Source of the DNA: Acidimicrobiia bacterium
GTDB lineage: Bacteria; Actinomycetota; Acidimicrobiia; Spongiisociales; ZC4RG35
Direction of reading: 5' to 3'
Length of the DNA stretch: 44,477 nt
Assembly (NCBI GenBank): GCA_025928935.1
Contig: JAICNB010000021.1
Location: forward strand, 1 to 44,477
In this document: positions 26,590 to 35,072 of the stretch, piece by piece
Position numbering within the stretch: position 1 is the first letter of the stretch
Layout: every line of letters starts with the position of its first letter
The notes under the pieces: model-generated
Databases searched by the model: none
What the model was told of the DNA's origin: nothing
What the model saw: the letters and a program-made list of their open reading frames with translations, nothing else
Translations under genes and position numbers: made by a program

Positions 26590-27182
26590 TGTTCGAAGGC
26601 CCGGTCCAGCGTCTCATCGACGAGATGGCCCGTCTCCCCGGCATCGGGCAGAAGACGGCGCAACGTCTCGCTTTCCACCTGCTCAGTGTGGAAGAGGCCG
26701 ATGCTCGCCGGCTGGCGGCAGCCATAGGCGACATGCGGGACCAGGTGAGCGTCTGTGAACGGTGCTTCAACGTGGCCTCGGGCGACCTTTGTGGCATTTG
26801 CCGTGACACGCGGCGCGACCAATCGATCTTGTGCGTCGTGGAGCGCCCCCAGGACATCGTCGTGGTCGAGAGGAGCCAGGAGTTCCGGGGCCTCTATCAC
26901 GTGCTCGGCGGGTCGCTGTCGCCGATCAACGGCATCGGGCCCGGCCAGTTGCGCATCGGCGAGCTGACCGATCGCATCGGGCGCGAGGAGATCGCCGAGA
27001 TCATCGTCGCCACCAACCCGACCATCGAAGGCGACGCCACCGCCATGTACCTGGCCCGTGAGCTCAAGCCCCTCGGGGTGAGAGTGACCCGCCTTGCCTC
27101 GGGGCTCCCGGTCGGCGGCGATCTCGATTACGCCGACGAGCTCACCCTGGGGCGGGCCCTGGCCGGGAGGATGGAGCTGTGA
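26589..27182 (+). CDS. recR: Recombination protein RecR
   Basis: A 197-residue RecR, which works with RecF/RecO in loading RecA at gaps. Visible parts are the helix-hairpin-helix [17 protein letters not shown], the C4 zinc finger ([18 protein letters not shown]), the Toprim domain starting [10 protein letters not shown] with the acidic residues around VERSQEF, and the Walker-like C-terminus [20 protein letters not shown] at 26589 overlaps the ybaB stop; a TTG one codon upstream is less likely. Confidence 0.96.
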   Translation: MFEGPVQRLIDEMARLPGIGQKTAQRLAFHLLSVEEADARRLAAAIGDMRDQVSVCERCFNVASGDLCGICRDTRRDQSILCVVERPQDIVVVERSQEFRGLYHVLGGSLSPINGIGPGQLRIGELTDRIGREEIAEIIVATNPTIEGDATAMYLARELKPLGVRVTRLASGLPVGGDLDYADELTLGRALAGRMEL

Positions 27183-27577
27183 GCACGCCTGCCCCGGTCA
27201 TCGAGGAGCGGCCTGCCGTCGATCGTTTCATGAGGCGGATCCTCCGGGTCGGCGACGTCGTCGACAAGAACGCCATCCTCGGTGCCCGCCGCAACACCAC
27301 GGCTGCGATCGTCGTGTCCGGGATTCGCTGCATCATCACCTACCTGCTGATCCCGATCCTGGCCCCCGTGATCGGCCTGTCCGGCGCCGCCAGTGCGCCG
27401 CTGACCATCGCCCTTTCGGTGCTCGCCATCTACATGGGGGTCTCCGGCGTGCGTCGATTCTGGATCGCCGACCATCGTGCCCGTTGGGCCTACACCGCCT
27501 TCATCGGGGTGGTGACGATCCTGTTGCTGATCGGGATCGTCGTCGACGTCCGCACCATCCTGTCCGGCACCGTCTAG
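27179..27577 (+). CDS. Small membrane protein, unknown function
   Basis: A 132-residue protein with three hydrophobic segments at about residues 41-66, 74-90 and 104-123, with a charged cytoplasmic N-terminus containing [15 protein letters not shown]. No family motif was recognised. The GTG start overlaps the recR stop by four bases (GTGA), so it is co-translated with recR. The stop codon lies within a hairpin (27574-27592) shared with the convergent glpX gene. Confidence 0.75.
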   Translation: MSTPAPVIEERPAVDRFMRRILRVGDVVDKNAILGARRNTTAAIVVSGIRCIITYLLIPILAPVIGLSGAASAPLTIALSVLAIYMGVSGVRRFWIADHRARWAYTAFIGVVTILLLIGIVVDVRTILSGTV

Positions 27578-27592
27578 CCGAGGAACGGCTAG
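27574..27592. terminator. Hairpin containing the stop codons of two convergent genes
   Basis: CTAGCCG (27574-27580) and CGGCTAG (27586-27592) pair around the loop AGGAA. The TAG in the left arm ends the membrane protein gene, and the TAG read on the minus strand in the right arm ends glpX. The position and symmetry suit a bidirectional terminator, but there is no T-run. Confidence 0.4.
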
Positions 27593-28581
27593 TCGAGAGT
27601 CTGGGCCGAGATCTCGCTGAGCCGAGCGATGTTGTGTGTCGCCTCCATGTACCGGATCGAACCCGTCTTGGAGCGCATGATCACCGAGTGGGTGACGACA
27701 TGGTCATCCCGTCGAAACTCGACCGCCTGCAGGTACTCGCCACCGGTTACCCCGGTGGCGGCGAAGAAGACGTTGTCGGATGACACCAATTCGGCGGTGC
27801 CCATGACCTGATTCAGGTCTAGACCCTCGTCCACTGCGGATTGGCGCTCCTCGTCGTTCCGGGGCCACAGCTTGCACTGCATCTCCCCCCCCATGCACTT
27901 GAGGGCGGCGGCCGCGATCACCGCCTCAGGGGAGCCACCGATGCCGAGGAGGACGTCGGCGGCGGTCTCCTCCTGGTTGGTGGCGATGGCGCCGGCCACA
28001 TCTCCGTCGCGGATCAGGGAGATGCGTGCCCCGGCTTGGCGCACCCCGTCGATGTAGTGCTGGTTCCGCTCCCGGTCGAGGATGAGCACCCTGAGGTCGT
28101 TGACCTCCTTGCGCTTCGCCTTGGCCACCTGGCGAAGGTTGTGATCGACCGGCGCTTCCAGCTCGATGGCCCCCGCCGCCTCGGGCCCCACTGCGATCTT
28201 GTCCATGTAGACCAGCGACCCGGGGGCATACATGGTGCCTCGCCCTTCGGCCAGGGCGATAACTGCGATCGCCCCCGGCATGCCGGAGGCGGTGAGGGTG
28301 GTCCCGTCGACCGGGTCGACGGCGACGTCCACCACCAGGCCCTGGCCGCTGCCCACCCGCTCGCCGTTGTAGAGCATCGGGGCCGAGTCCTTCTCACCCT
28401 CGCCGATCACCACCAGACCGTCGATGTCGAGGGTCGACAGATGGAGACGCATCCCATCGACCGCGGCTTGATCGGCGGCTTCCTTGTTGCCCCGCCCCAG
28501 CCAGCGGGCTGCCCCCATGGCGGCAGTCTCGGTGACCCGGACCAGGTCGAGGCCCAGGTTGCGCTCGACGGGCTCGGCCAT
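27589..28581 (-). CDS. glpX: Fructose-1,6-bisphosphatase class II (GlpX)
   Basis: A 330-residue class II FBPase that hydrolyses fructose-1,6-bisphosphate to fructose-6-phosphate in gluconeogenesis. Clear GlpX marks are GRGNKEAADQAAVDGMR at residue 30, the metal-binding Glu in IGEGEKDSAPML, VDPVDGTT, and ADVLLGIGGSPEAV. ATG at 28581 overlaps the thiolase stop by one base (TGATG). The same frame stays open for ~300 codons upstream, but that part is antisense-like noise inside the thiolase gene. Class II is the usual and often only FBPase of actinobacteria. Confidence 0.94.
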   Translation of the reverse strand: MAEPVERNLGLDLVRVTETAAMGAARWLGRGNKEAADQAAVDGMRLHLSTLDIDGLVVIGEGEKDSAPMLYNGERVGSGQGLVVDVAVDPVDGTTLTASGMPGAIAVIALAEGRGTMYAPGSLVYMDKIAVGPEAAGAIELEAPVDHNLRQVAKAKRKEVNDLRVLILDRERNQHYIDGVRQAGARISLIRDGDVAGAIATNQEETAADVLLGIGGSPEAVIAAAALKCMGGEMQCKLWPRNDEERQSAVDEGLDLNQVMGTAELVSSDNVFFAATGVTGGEYLQAVEFRRDDHVVTHSVIMRSKTGSIRYMEATHNIARLSEISAQTLD

Positions 28582-29762
28582 CAGGCCACCCTGACGATGA
28601 GCGCGTCGCCCTGCCCGCCACCTCCGCACAGGGTGGCGGCGCCGATGCCCCCGCCCCTGGCGTGGAGGGCGTTGACCAGGCTGACGACGAGTCGGGCCCC
28701 CGTGGCGCCGATCGGGTGGCCGAGGGCGACCGCCCCACCGTTCACGTTGACCTTGGAGTCCGGGATGTCCAGCATCCGCGCCGCCCAGAGCGACACTGCG
28801 GCGAATGCCTCGTTGATCTCGACGAGGTCGAGGTCGGCCACGTCCAATCCGGCACGCTTCAGGGCGACGTGCAGCGCCTCGGCGGGACGCTCGTGGAGGG
28901 TGGCGTCGATCCCGCCGATCTGCCCGTATCCGAGGATCTCGGCCACGATCGGTGCTCCGGACGCCTCGGCCGCCTCGCGGTCGGCGATGACCACGGCAGC
29001 GGCACCATCCGAGATCTGTGACGCGTTCCCGGCAGTGATCGTCCCGTCGGGAGTAAAGGCGGGCCGGAGGGCGGCCAGGGAATCGGCGGTCGAGCCCTCT
29101 CTGATGCCCTCGTCTCGTTCCACGACAACAGGATCCGACCTGGGCCGGGCCACCGTGACAGGAACGATCTCCTTGGCCATCGCCCCGGCGGCAGTGGCTT
29201 CCTCCGCCCGCTGGTGGCTGCGGGCCGCCCAGACGTCCTGTTCCTCCCGTCCGATCCCGAGACGCTGGTTCTTCAGGTCGGAAGACTCGCCCATCGTGCA
29301 GTGGTCGAAGGCACAGAAAAGCCCGTCGTGCTGCATCACGTCGATCATCTCGACGTTCCCGATGCGGGCACCCCATCGCAGCTCGCGTACGACGTGGGGC
29401 GCGTTGGACATGCTCTCCATCCCGCCGGCGACGGCGAACTTGGTGTCTCCGGACCGGATGGCCCTCTCTGCCAGGCCGATCGCCGACAGGCCGGACAGGC
29501 AAACCTTGTTGATGGTCACCGATGGCACCGTCATCGGTAGACCCCCTCGGACCGCCGCCTGCCGGGCCGTGATCTGGCCTTCTCCCGCCTGGAGGACGTG
29601 TCCGAACAAGACCTCGTCGACCGCCCCCGGGTCGACCTGACTTCGCTCGATGGCCCCGGCGATGGCGATGCCCCCGAGGTCGACGGCGCGAAGCGGGGCG
29701 AGCGCCCCTCCGTAGCGACCGATGGGCGTGCGGGCGATCCCGGTTATGACTGGGTTGCTCAC
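28581..29762 (-). CDS. Acetyl-CoA acetyltransferase (thiolase)
   Basis: A 393-residue thiolase, exactly the usual length. Catalytic residues are all present: Cys88 in TINKVCLSG, His349 in ALGHPIGATG and Cys379 in TLCGGGGQGDA. Asn-Glu-Ala-Phe of EINEAFAAVS is also conserved. The length and motifs fit biosynthetic acetoacetyl-CoA thiolase or degradative thiolase; the two cannot be told apart here. GTG at 29762 gives the normal N-terminus (SNPVITGIARTPIGRY); a GTG two codons upstream is possible. It is coupled to glpX and divergent from the methylmalonyl-CoA epimerase gene, with a 53-bp palindrome in between. Confidence 0.93.
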   Translation of the reverse strand: MSNPVITGIARTPIGRYGGALAPLRAVDLGGIAIAGAIERSQVDPGAVDEVLFGHVLQAGEGQITARQAAVRGGLPMTVPSVTINKVCLSGLSAIGLAERAIRSGDTKFAVAGGMESMSNAPHVVRELRWGARIGNVEMIDVMQHDGLFCAFDHCTMGESSDLKNQRLGIGREEQDVWAARSHQRAEEATAAGAMAKEIVPVTVARPRSDPVVVERDEGIREGSTADSLAALRPAFTPDGTITAGNASQISDGAAAVVIADREAAEASGAPIVAEILGYGQIGGIDATLHERPAEALHVALKRAGLDVADLDLVEINEAFAAVSLWAARMLDIPDSKVNVNGGAVALGHPIGATGARLVVSLVNALHARGGGIGAATLCGGGGQGDALIVRVA

Positions 29763-29791
29763 GGGCACGATGCTACCGGCGCCTCGACCCT

Positions 29792-29844
29792 CGAACCCAG
29801 GGTGGTGGCGGGCACCCCTCAGCGAAGTCCGCACCCTGGGTTCG
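29792..29844. repeat. 53-bp palindromic element, copy C (different arm sequence)
   Basis: Perfect 13-base arms (29792-29804, CGAACCCAGGGTG, and its reverse complement at 29832-29844) around a 27-base core; total 53 bp, the same length as the elements at 5081 and 11259. The sequence is otherwise unrelated to them. It fills most of the 100-base divergent gap between thiolase and methylmalonyl-CoA epimerase. Confidence 0.75.
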
Positions 29845-29862
29845 CGGTTTAGCCTCGTGCTC

Positions 29863-30270
29863 GTGAAGCTGCTGAATCTCGACCATGTCGGTATCGCGGT
29901 GACCGATCTGAATCGGGCGCTCGACGGGTACCGCGAGCGCTACGGGGTCGAGCCGCTCTACCGCGAGGTCGTAGCGGCCCAGGGTGTCGAGGAGGCCATG
30001 CTCCCTGTGGGAGGGTCCTTCGTGCAACTGCTCCGGCCGCTCGCGGCCGACACTCCGGTCGGCCGCTTCCTCGAGAAGAGGGGTGAGGGTCTTCACCATG
30101 TCGCATTCATGGTGGCCTCGATCGAGATCGCACTCGATCACATGCGTGAGCAGGGGGCCCGTCTCATCGACGAGGTGGCCCGGCCCGGCGGCCGGGGGGC
30201 CCGTATCGCCTTTGTCCACCCCGCCGACCTCGGTGGTACCTTGATCGAGCTGGTGGAGCTACCGGGATGA
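29863..30270 (+). CDS. mce: Methylmalonyl-CoA epimerase
   Basis: A 135-residue VOC-fold enzyme that interconverts (S)- and (R)-methylmalonyl-CoA in propionyl-CoA metabolism. Two beta-alpha-beta-beta-beta units are visible. The family metal ligands match: His8 in NLDHVGIAV, Gln in SFVQLL (about residue 57), His in EGLHHVAFMV (about residue 79) and Glu in TLIELVE near the end. GTG at 29863 gives the usual N-terminus; GTG at 29857 is also in frame. It overlaps the small gene downstream by four bases (ATGA). Confidence 0.93.
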   Translation: MKLLNLDHVGIAVTDLNRALDGYRERYGVEPLYREVVAAQGVEEAMLPVGGSFVQLLRPLAADTPVGRFLEKRGEGLHHVAFMVASIEIALDHMREQGARLIDEVARPGGRGARIAFVHPADLGGTLIELVELPG

Positions 30271-30482
30271 ACAGCGGCATCGAGATCAGAGGGCTCGAGA
30301 TCCGGGGTGGCGCGGGCGAGTTCGAGGCCGCCCTCATCGCCGTGGTCCTCGACCGGATCACCGAGGAGGAGCGGGTGGCGCGTCAGGCCCCGAAAGACGG
30401 GTCCCGCCCGTTGCCGTCCTGGATGCTCGCCGGTCGCTCCGAGGAGCCGAACATGCCCCGGGACATCGTCAGACCGATCTGA
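30267..30482 (+). CDS. Small protein, possibly acyl-CoA carboxylase epsilon-like
   Basis: A 71-residue acidic protein. The pattern EIRGGAGEFEAALIAVVLDRI near the N-terminus, then a Pro-rich tail with SWMLAGRSEEP, loosely resembles the epsilon subunits of actinobacterial acyl-CoA carboxylases (a 'G.....E.AA..AVL' helix followed by a Trp-containing tail). ATG overlaps the methylmalonyl-CoA epimerase stop. A role in propionyl-CoA carboxylase would fit that neighbour, since the carboxylase makes the epimerase substrate. The family assignment is tentative; no carboxylase alpha or beta gene is in the window. Confidence 0.6.
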   Translation: MNSGIEIRGLEIRGGAGEFEAALIAVVLDRITEEERVARQAPKDGSRPLPSWMLAGRSEEPNMPRDIVRPI

Positions 30483-30487
30483 GTTCC

Positions 30488-30525
30488 CGTGTGCATAACA
30501 CCGTGGAGGTGGGTGGCTGCACACG
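30488..30525. terminator. 8-bp inverted repeat between convergent genes
   Basis: CGTGTGCA (30488-30495) and TGCACACG (30518-30525) are perfect complements with a 22-base loop, followed by short CACACGAC repeats. It lies between the stops of the small protein gene and murJ and may end one or both transcripts. No T-run is present. Confidence 0.3.
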
Positions 30526-30547
30526 ACATCGGGGCACACGACACGGA

Positions 30548-32095
30548 TCACACGTCACCGGATCCGCCCCGTCGCAACAGGTCATGCAGCTCCGGAGCCC
30601 GCAGCAATGCGGACACACCGAGGAACACCGCAACGGTCGTCAGACCACCGACGAGGGCGGCGACGAGCCCCTCGAGAAGGGAAAGGCCGGTCTCGTCGAA
30701 GAGGGCAGTCACCAGCGGATAGGCGGCCAGGGCGGCCAGGCCGGCGGCGGTGAGGCCACGCAGGACCGATGGGACCAGCCCTCTGACCGCAGCCCAACCC
30801 GCATCGAGGCCCCAGGCCACCAACAGAGCGACGGCGTATCCGGTCATGACCAGGGTCGAGGCGAGGGCAAAGCCCTCGATGCCCAACATGTCGTAGAGCA
30901 CGAGCCACACCGGGATGGCCACGAGTGTCCCCACGGTCCCGATCAGAACAACCCGCCACATCATCCGCTTGGCGTAGAAATGCCTGGAGAGGATCTGGTG
31001 GAGCCCCCAGGCGGGGATGGAGAAGGCGTAGACGACGAGGAGCCCGGCGACCAACTCGCCGTCGGCGGAGCTGAACTCACCGTGTTGATAGAGAAGGCGG
31101 ACGACCGGGCGGGCGAGCACGACCAGGGCCGCGGTGGCCCCCGCGGCGACGAACACGGTGTTGCGCGCGGCGCGGCCGGTGGTCCGAACGAGGCCCTCGA
31201 CGTCTCCCCCTGCGGCGAGCCGGGCCAGGAAGGGAAACGCGGCCACCCCGGCCGCCTGGGCGATCACGCCGACCGGCACCATGTTGAGTTGACGGGCGAA
31301 GCTGAGGGCGGAGGTGGCGCCCTCGTCCACCTGGCCGAAGAAGCGCACGAACTGCTCGTCGAGGACGGCGATTGATTGGCCCAGCATCAGGGGCAGGGCC
31401 AGGAGCAAGTACTCCTTCACGGAAGACTCGCCGGCCGGCACCTCGGTGAACCAGGTTCCCGTGCGACGCGCCCCGGCCCACTGCAGACCGAAGTTGCCCA
31501 CCGCCGAGCCGATCACCGCACCCCAGAGGAACCCTTCCGGGCCCGGCTCGCCGATGGCGGCCCCGATGAGGCCCCCCGCGATGATCCCCAGGTTGTAGAC
31601 GATCGGGGCCAGGGCGGGGACGGCAAATCGCCGGTGGGTGTACTGCACCGCCATGAGCAGGGCACCCACCACCAGGAAGACCTGAGCAGGGAGGACGATG
31701 CGGGTCAGGGACACAAGTCGATCTGGATCTGGGACGTCGGGGAAGACGAGAGAGACCAGCGGCCCTGCTCCGAGCCACATCAAGACGGTGAGCCCGGCTA
31801 TGGCCCACGCCACGAATCTGAACACCGAGGTGAACGCCCGGCTTGCCGCGGCGGGGTCGCCTCGCTCCAGATGGCTGCTCAGAATCGGGATGAGGGTGAT
31901 GGTGAGGAAGGCGCCTGCCAGCAGGTAATTGAGGAAGTCCGGGATGAGGAAGGCCTGCCGGTAGAGGTCACCCTCGGCGTTGACCCCGATCAGGGCAGCC
32001 AGGATGGCCTCCCTGGCCAGACCGAGGAGACGGGAGACGAGCACGCTGGCGGAGACGACCGCAGCCGCGGCACCCATCTTCATCGGCCGACTCAC
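30548..32095 (-). CDS. murJ: Lipid II flippase MurJ (MviN family)
   Basis: A 515-residue integral membrane protein with about 14 TM helices. It begins with the typical MviN N-terminus, VVSASVLVSRLLGLAREAIL, followed by AFLIPDFLNYLLAGAFLTITLIPILS with the conserved Pro-x-x-x-x-x-x-Leu pattern. Family marks RTGTWFTEVP and LSFARQLNMVPVGVI are also visible. It flips lipid-linked peptidoglycan precursors across the membrane. It lacks the kinase-like C-terminal extension of mycobacterial MurJ. The GTG start overlaps the PHP gene stop by four bases. Confidence 0.93.
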   Translation of the reverse strand: MSRPMKMGAAAAVVSASVLVSRLLGLAREAILAALIGVNAEGDLYRQAFLIPDFLNYLLAGAFLTITLIPILSSHLERGDPAAASRAFTSVFRFVAWAIAGLTVLMWLGAGPLVSLVFPDVPDPDRLVSLTRIVLPAQVFLVVGALLMAVQYTHRRFAVPALAPIVYNLGIIAGGLIGAAIGEPGPEGFLWGAVIGSAVGNFGLQWAGARRTGTWFTEVPAGESSVKEYLLLALPLMLGQSIAVLDEQFVRFFGQVDEGATSALSFARQLNMVPVGVIAQAAGVAAFPFLARLAAGGDVEGLVRTTGRAARNTVFVAAGATAALVVLARPVVRLLYQHGEFSSADGELVAGLLVVYAFSIPAWGLHQILSRHFYAKRMMWRVVLIGTVGTLVAIPVWLVLYDMLGIEGFALASTLVMTGYAVALLVAWGLDAGWAAVRGLVPSVLRGLTAAGLAALAAYPLVTALFDETGLSLLEGLVAALVGGLTTVAVFLGVSALLRAPELHDLLRRGGSGDV

Positions 32096-32931
32096 GGTTT
32101 CCGCTCCCGCAGCTCCTTGAGGATCGACTCGGGTACCGCGAGATCGCCGTAGCCCCGCCCGAGCTCGAGCCCTTCCTTGTAGGTGCCGTGGTAGTCGCTT
32201 CCCCCGGATGCGGTCAGCCCGAAGCGACGGGCGAGGTCGGTGTACCCCTCCCGTTCGTGACGGTGATAGGCGGCGTACATCGTCTCCATTCCGATCAGAC
32301 CGTCCGCGCGCAGGCGATTGAGAAGCTCCGCCATCTCGTCGGCACGGTTGATGCCGAGGGTGTGGGGATGGGCCAACACCGGGACGCCGCCCGATTCCAG
32401 GGCAAGCCCTATTGCCTCCTCCGGCTCGAGCCGGGGGCGGCCGGCGTAGGCCGGCTTCCCTGCAGACAGCCAGAGATCGAACGCCTCCGGGCCCGAAGTG
32501 ACGTAGCCATGCCGGACCATCACCTCGGCGATGTGAGGTCGACCCACCGAGCCACTCCCTGCCACCACCAGGACGTCCTCCATAGCGATCGGCATGCCCA
32601 GTTCCGTCAGGAGGTCCACTATGGCCTGGTTGCGGGCAGTCCGGCCGAGCTGCAGGGAAGGCAATCGGTCCTGGAGCGGCCCGGGGACCGGCTCGAGCCA
32701 GAGAACGACGAGGTGCATTCCGCCCAGGAACTCGAGCGACAGCTCCGTGCCCGGGACAAGCTCGATCCCCACCCGACCCGCGGCGGCGCGGGCTGGCTCG
32801 ATCCCCTCGACGGTGTCGTGATCGGTGAGGGCGATGGTGGTCAATCCCAGGCCCGCGGCCTTCTCGACGAGGATGGCCGGATCGTCCGACCCGTCGGAGG
32901 CCGTGGAATGGGTGTGTAGGTCGACGGCCAT
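32092..32931 (-). CDS. PHP-domain phosphoesterase (3',5'-nucleoside bisphosphate phosphatase-like)
   Basis: A 279-residue stand-alone PHP domain. Four metal motifs are intact: DLHTHSTASDG (residues 4-14), LTDHDT (about 36-41), VLAHPHTLG, and GGSDYHG. GRPHIAEVMVRHGY (about residue 150) is typical of the RNase AM/nucleoside 3',5'-bisphosphate phosphatase (YciV, TrpH) group, which degrades pAp and short RNAs. ATG at 32931. It is coupled to murJ. Confidence 0.9.
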   Translation of the reverse strand: MAVDLHTHSTASDGSDDPAILVEKAAGLGLTTIALTDHDTVEGIEPARAAAGRVGIELVPGTELSLEFLGGMHLVVLWLEPVPGPLQDRLPSLQLGRTARNQAIVDLLTELGMPIAMEDVLVVAGSGSVGRPHIAEVMVRHGYVTSGPEAFDLWLSAGKPAYAGRPRLEPEEAIGLALESGGVPVLAHPHTLGINRADEMAELLNRLRADGLIGMETMYAAYHRHEREGYTDLARRFGLTASGGSDYHGTYKEGLELGRGYGDLAVPESILKELRERKP

Positions 32932-32965
32932 GGTTCTCAGCCCCGGATGATGGCTTGCGCCGTTG

Positions 32966-33754
32966 TCACGGGCTGGCTACTTCGACCGTTGTCCTCTCGA
33001 TGTAGACGGTCTCCAGGGGAAGGCTTTGCCCGGTTGAGCCGGGCCGTACCGCCGTCTCGACGCCGGCGATGGCCTCGAGGGTCTCCTGGCCCGAGGTCAC
33101 CTCCCCCAGCAGGTTGAACTGGGGGTTCAGCGTCGAGGCACCTTCCCCGGTCAGGATGAAGAACCGGCTACCGGTCGTGCCCCTGCCGACGTTGTCCATC
33201 AGCACCATGCCGGGCGTGTACTCGAAGTCGCCCGCGGGGAACTCATCTGGAACCAGATAACCGGGCCCGCCCTGGCCGTTGGCCTCCGGGTCGCCGGAGA
33301 AGACCCTGAACCCTTCCTCGATCCGGTGGAAGACCTGACCGTCGAAAAAGCCCTCCCGGGCGAGGAAGACGAAGGAATTGGCTGTCTGAGGAGAGCCGAC
33401 TGGGTCCAGGTCCATCACGATCTGACCGCACGATGTCTCCAAGGTCACGGTCACCGTGGAGGCTGGGGTCACGTCCTCCTGTGGTTCCGGCACATCGAAG
33501 CTCAGGACCGGCTCGGGCTCCGGCGCCTCGGCGCCACATGCGGTCGGCTGGCCGAGGAAGTCCTCGTAACTCCCGGGGAGGTCGCCCTCGTCGCCGCCGA
33601 AGGACGCTCCGGCGACGAATATCCCCACCACCACCAGACCAAACAGGAAGGCCATCCCCAACCGTCGGCCCAGCTCCTTGCGGGCCTCCTGTTTCTTCTC
33701 GGCGTCTCGCTTGGCGGCGCGTTGCTCCTTCTGACGCCGGCGTCTGTCGGTCAT
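32966..33754 (-). CDS. Membrane-anchored cyclophilin-type peptidyl-prolyl isomerase
   Basis: A 262-residue protein. A Lys/Arg/Glu-rich cytoplasmic N-terminus (to residue 30) precedes a single TM helix (about 32-51), an acidic linker and a cyclophilin domain from about residue 100. The catalytic Arg lies in VFHRIEEGF, followed by the FSGDP and GSRFFILTG segments; NPQFNLLGEVTSGQE is the usual C-terminal part. The Gln normally found before GGDP reads Ser, and the Gln of GSQFFI reads Arg, so activity may be altered. It likely helps fold exported proteins. It is divergent from ask. Confidence 0.88.
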   Translation of the reverse strand: MTDRRRRQKEQRAAKRDAEKKQEARKELGRRLGMAFLFGLVVVGIFVAGASFGGDEGDLPGSYEDFLGQPTACGAEAPEPEPVLSFDVPEPQEDVTPASTVTVTLETSCGQIVMDLDPVGSPQTANSFVFLAREGFFDGQVFHRIEEGFRVFSGDPEANGQGGPGYLVPDEFPAGDFEYTPGMVLMDNVGRGTTGSRFFILTGEGASTLNPQFNLLGEVTSGQETLEAIAGVETAVRPGSTGQSLPLETVYIERTTVEVASP

Positions 33755-33839
33755 GGCGGAGCGACTCTAGGCAAGGCCGTTCCCCAATCCCGAGCCGGTG
33801 TTCGTGTTTGGGTGGAAAAGCATTCAAACTGTGTTCGAC

Positions 33840-35072
33840 ATGTCGCTCGTGGTCCAGAAGTTCGGTGGGACCTCCCTCGCCGACGTCGCCCGCATAGAGG
33901 CTGTCGCCGATCGGGTGGAGTCGACGCGTAGCGAGGGCCACGACCTGGTGGTCGTGGTCTCGGCGATGGGCGAGACGACGGACGAGCTGGTCGGCCTGGC
34001 CGGAGAGCTGAGTGAGAATCCCTCGCCCAGGGAGATGGACATGCTCCTCAGCGCCGGCGAGCGGATCTCGATGGCCCTGCTCTCGATCGCCCTGAACTCC
34101 CGGGGCATTCCCGCCGTCAGCTTCACCGGCTCACAAGCCGGGATCCTCACCGATTCATCCCATGGGTCGGCCAAGATCTTGGACATCAAGGGCACCCGGG
34201 TCAGTGACAGCCTGGCCCAGGGCAAGGTCGTCATCGTGGCCGGCTTTCAGGGTGTCGATCCGGCATCGAAGGAGATCACGACCCTGGGACGGGGCGGGTC
34301 CGACGCCACCGCCGTTGCGCTCGCTGCCGCCCTCGGGGCGGACAGCGTGCAGATCTTCACCGATGTCGACGGGGTGTTCACCGCGGATCCTCGAATCGTG
34401 CCCGAGGCCAGGAAGCTCGACGAGGTGCCCTTCGACGAGATGCTGGAGCTCTCTGCATCGGGCGCCGGGGTCCTGATGTCGAGGGCGGTCGAGTTCGGCC
34501 GCCGCTTCGAGATCCCGATCCATGTCCGCTCCTCTTTTCACGATGGGGAGGGCACATGGGTCCGTGAGTCTCCGATGGAGCAGGCGATCATCAGCGGCAT
34601 CGCCCATGATCGATCCGAGGCGAAGGTCACGGTCAACCGGGTCTCCGACCGCCCGGGCGTCGCCGCTGCCCTGTTCGGGTCCCTTGCTGCTGCCGGGGTC
34701 AACATCGACATGATCGTCCAGAACGTCTCCCACGACGGCAGCACGGATATCAGCTTCACCGTCCCTCGGGCGAACCTGGTCGACGCCGAGCGCATTTCAA
34801 AGCAGGTCGCCGGCGAGATCGACGCCGAGTCGGTCGATGTGGACGCCGACATCGCCAAGGTCTCCCTGGTCGGGGCGGGCATGAAGTCGCATCCAGGCGT
34901 GGCCGCCAAGGTGTTCGAGACGCTTGCTTCGGCCGGGATCAACATCGAGATGATCTCGACATCGACCATCCGTATCTCATGTGTGGTCAGGTCGGACGAC
35001 GTGGACGCAGCGGTCGAGGCGTTGCATGCCGCTTTCGACCCGCCAACCGTCTACGAGGAGATGGGGGCTTGA
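33840..35072 (+). CDS. ask: Aspartate kinase
   Basis: A 410-residue aspartokinase that catalyses the first step of Lys/Thr/Met synthesis. KFGGTSLADV at residue 7, GERISMALLSIAL and GRGGSDATAVALAAAL form the kinase domain. Two ACT domains at the C-terminus (RPGVAAALFGSLAAAGVNID and HPGVAAKVFETLASAGINIE) imply feedback control, in the family usually by Lys plus Thr. ATG at 33840 gives the canonical MSLVVQKFGGTS start. In related actinobacteria the ACT part is also made separately from an internal start; this was not resolved here. It overlaps asd (TTGA). Confidence 0.96.
   Translation: MSLVVQKFGGTSLADVARIEAVADRVESTRSEGHDLVVVVSAMGETTDELVGLAGELSENPSPREMDMLLSAGERISMALLSIALNSRGIPAVSFTGSQAGILTDSSHGSAKILDIKGTRVSDSLAQGKVVIVAGFQGVDPASKEITTLGRGGSDATAVALAAALGADSVQIFTDVDGVFTADPRIVPEARKLDEVPFDEMLELSASGAGVLMSRAVEFGRRFEIPIHVRSSFHDGEGTWVRESPMEQAIISGIAHDRSEAKVTVNRVSDRPGVAAALFGSLAAAGVNIDMIVQNVSHDGSTDISFTVPRANLVDAERISKQVAGEIDAESVDVDADIAKVSLVGAGMKSHPGVAAKVFETLASAGINIEMISTSTIRISCVVRSDDVDAAVEALHAAFDPPTVYEEMGA

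Noticed and set aside
28582-29502. Upstream extension of the glpX frame
   Set aside because: It lies wholly within the thiolase gene, is Arg/Gly-rich and lacks motifs. GlpX has its normal N-terminus at 28581.
30491-31375. 294-codon frame antisense to murJ
   Set aside because: It is a low-complexity Gly/Glu/His-rich product typical of shadows; MurJ is clear on the other strand.
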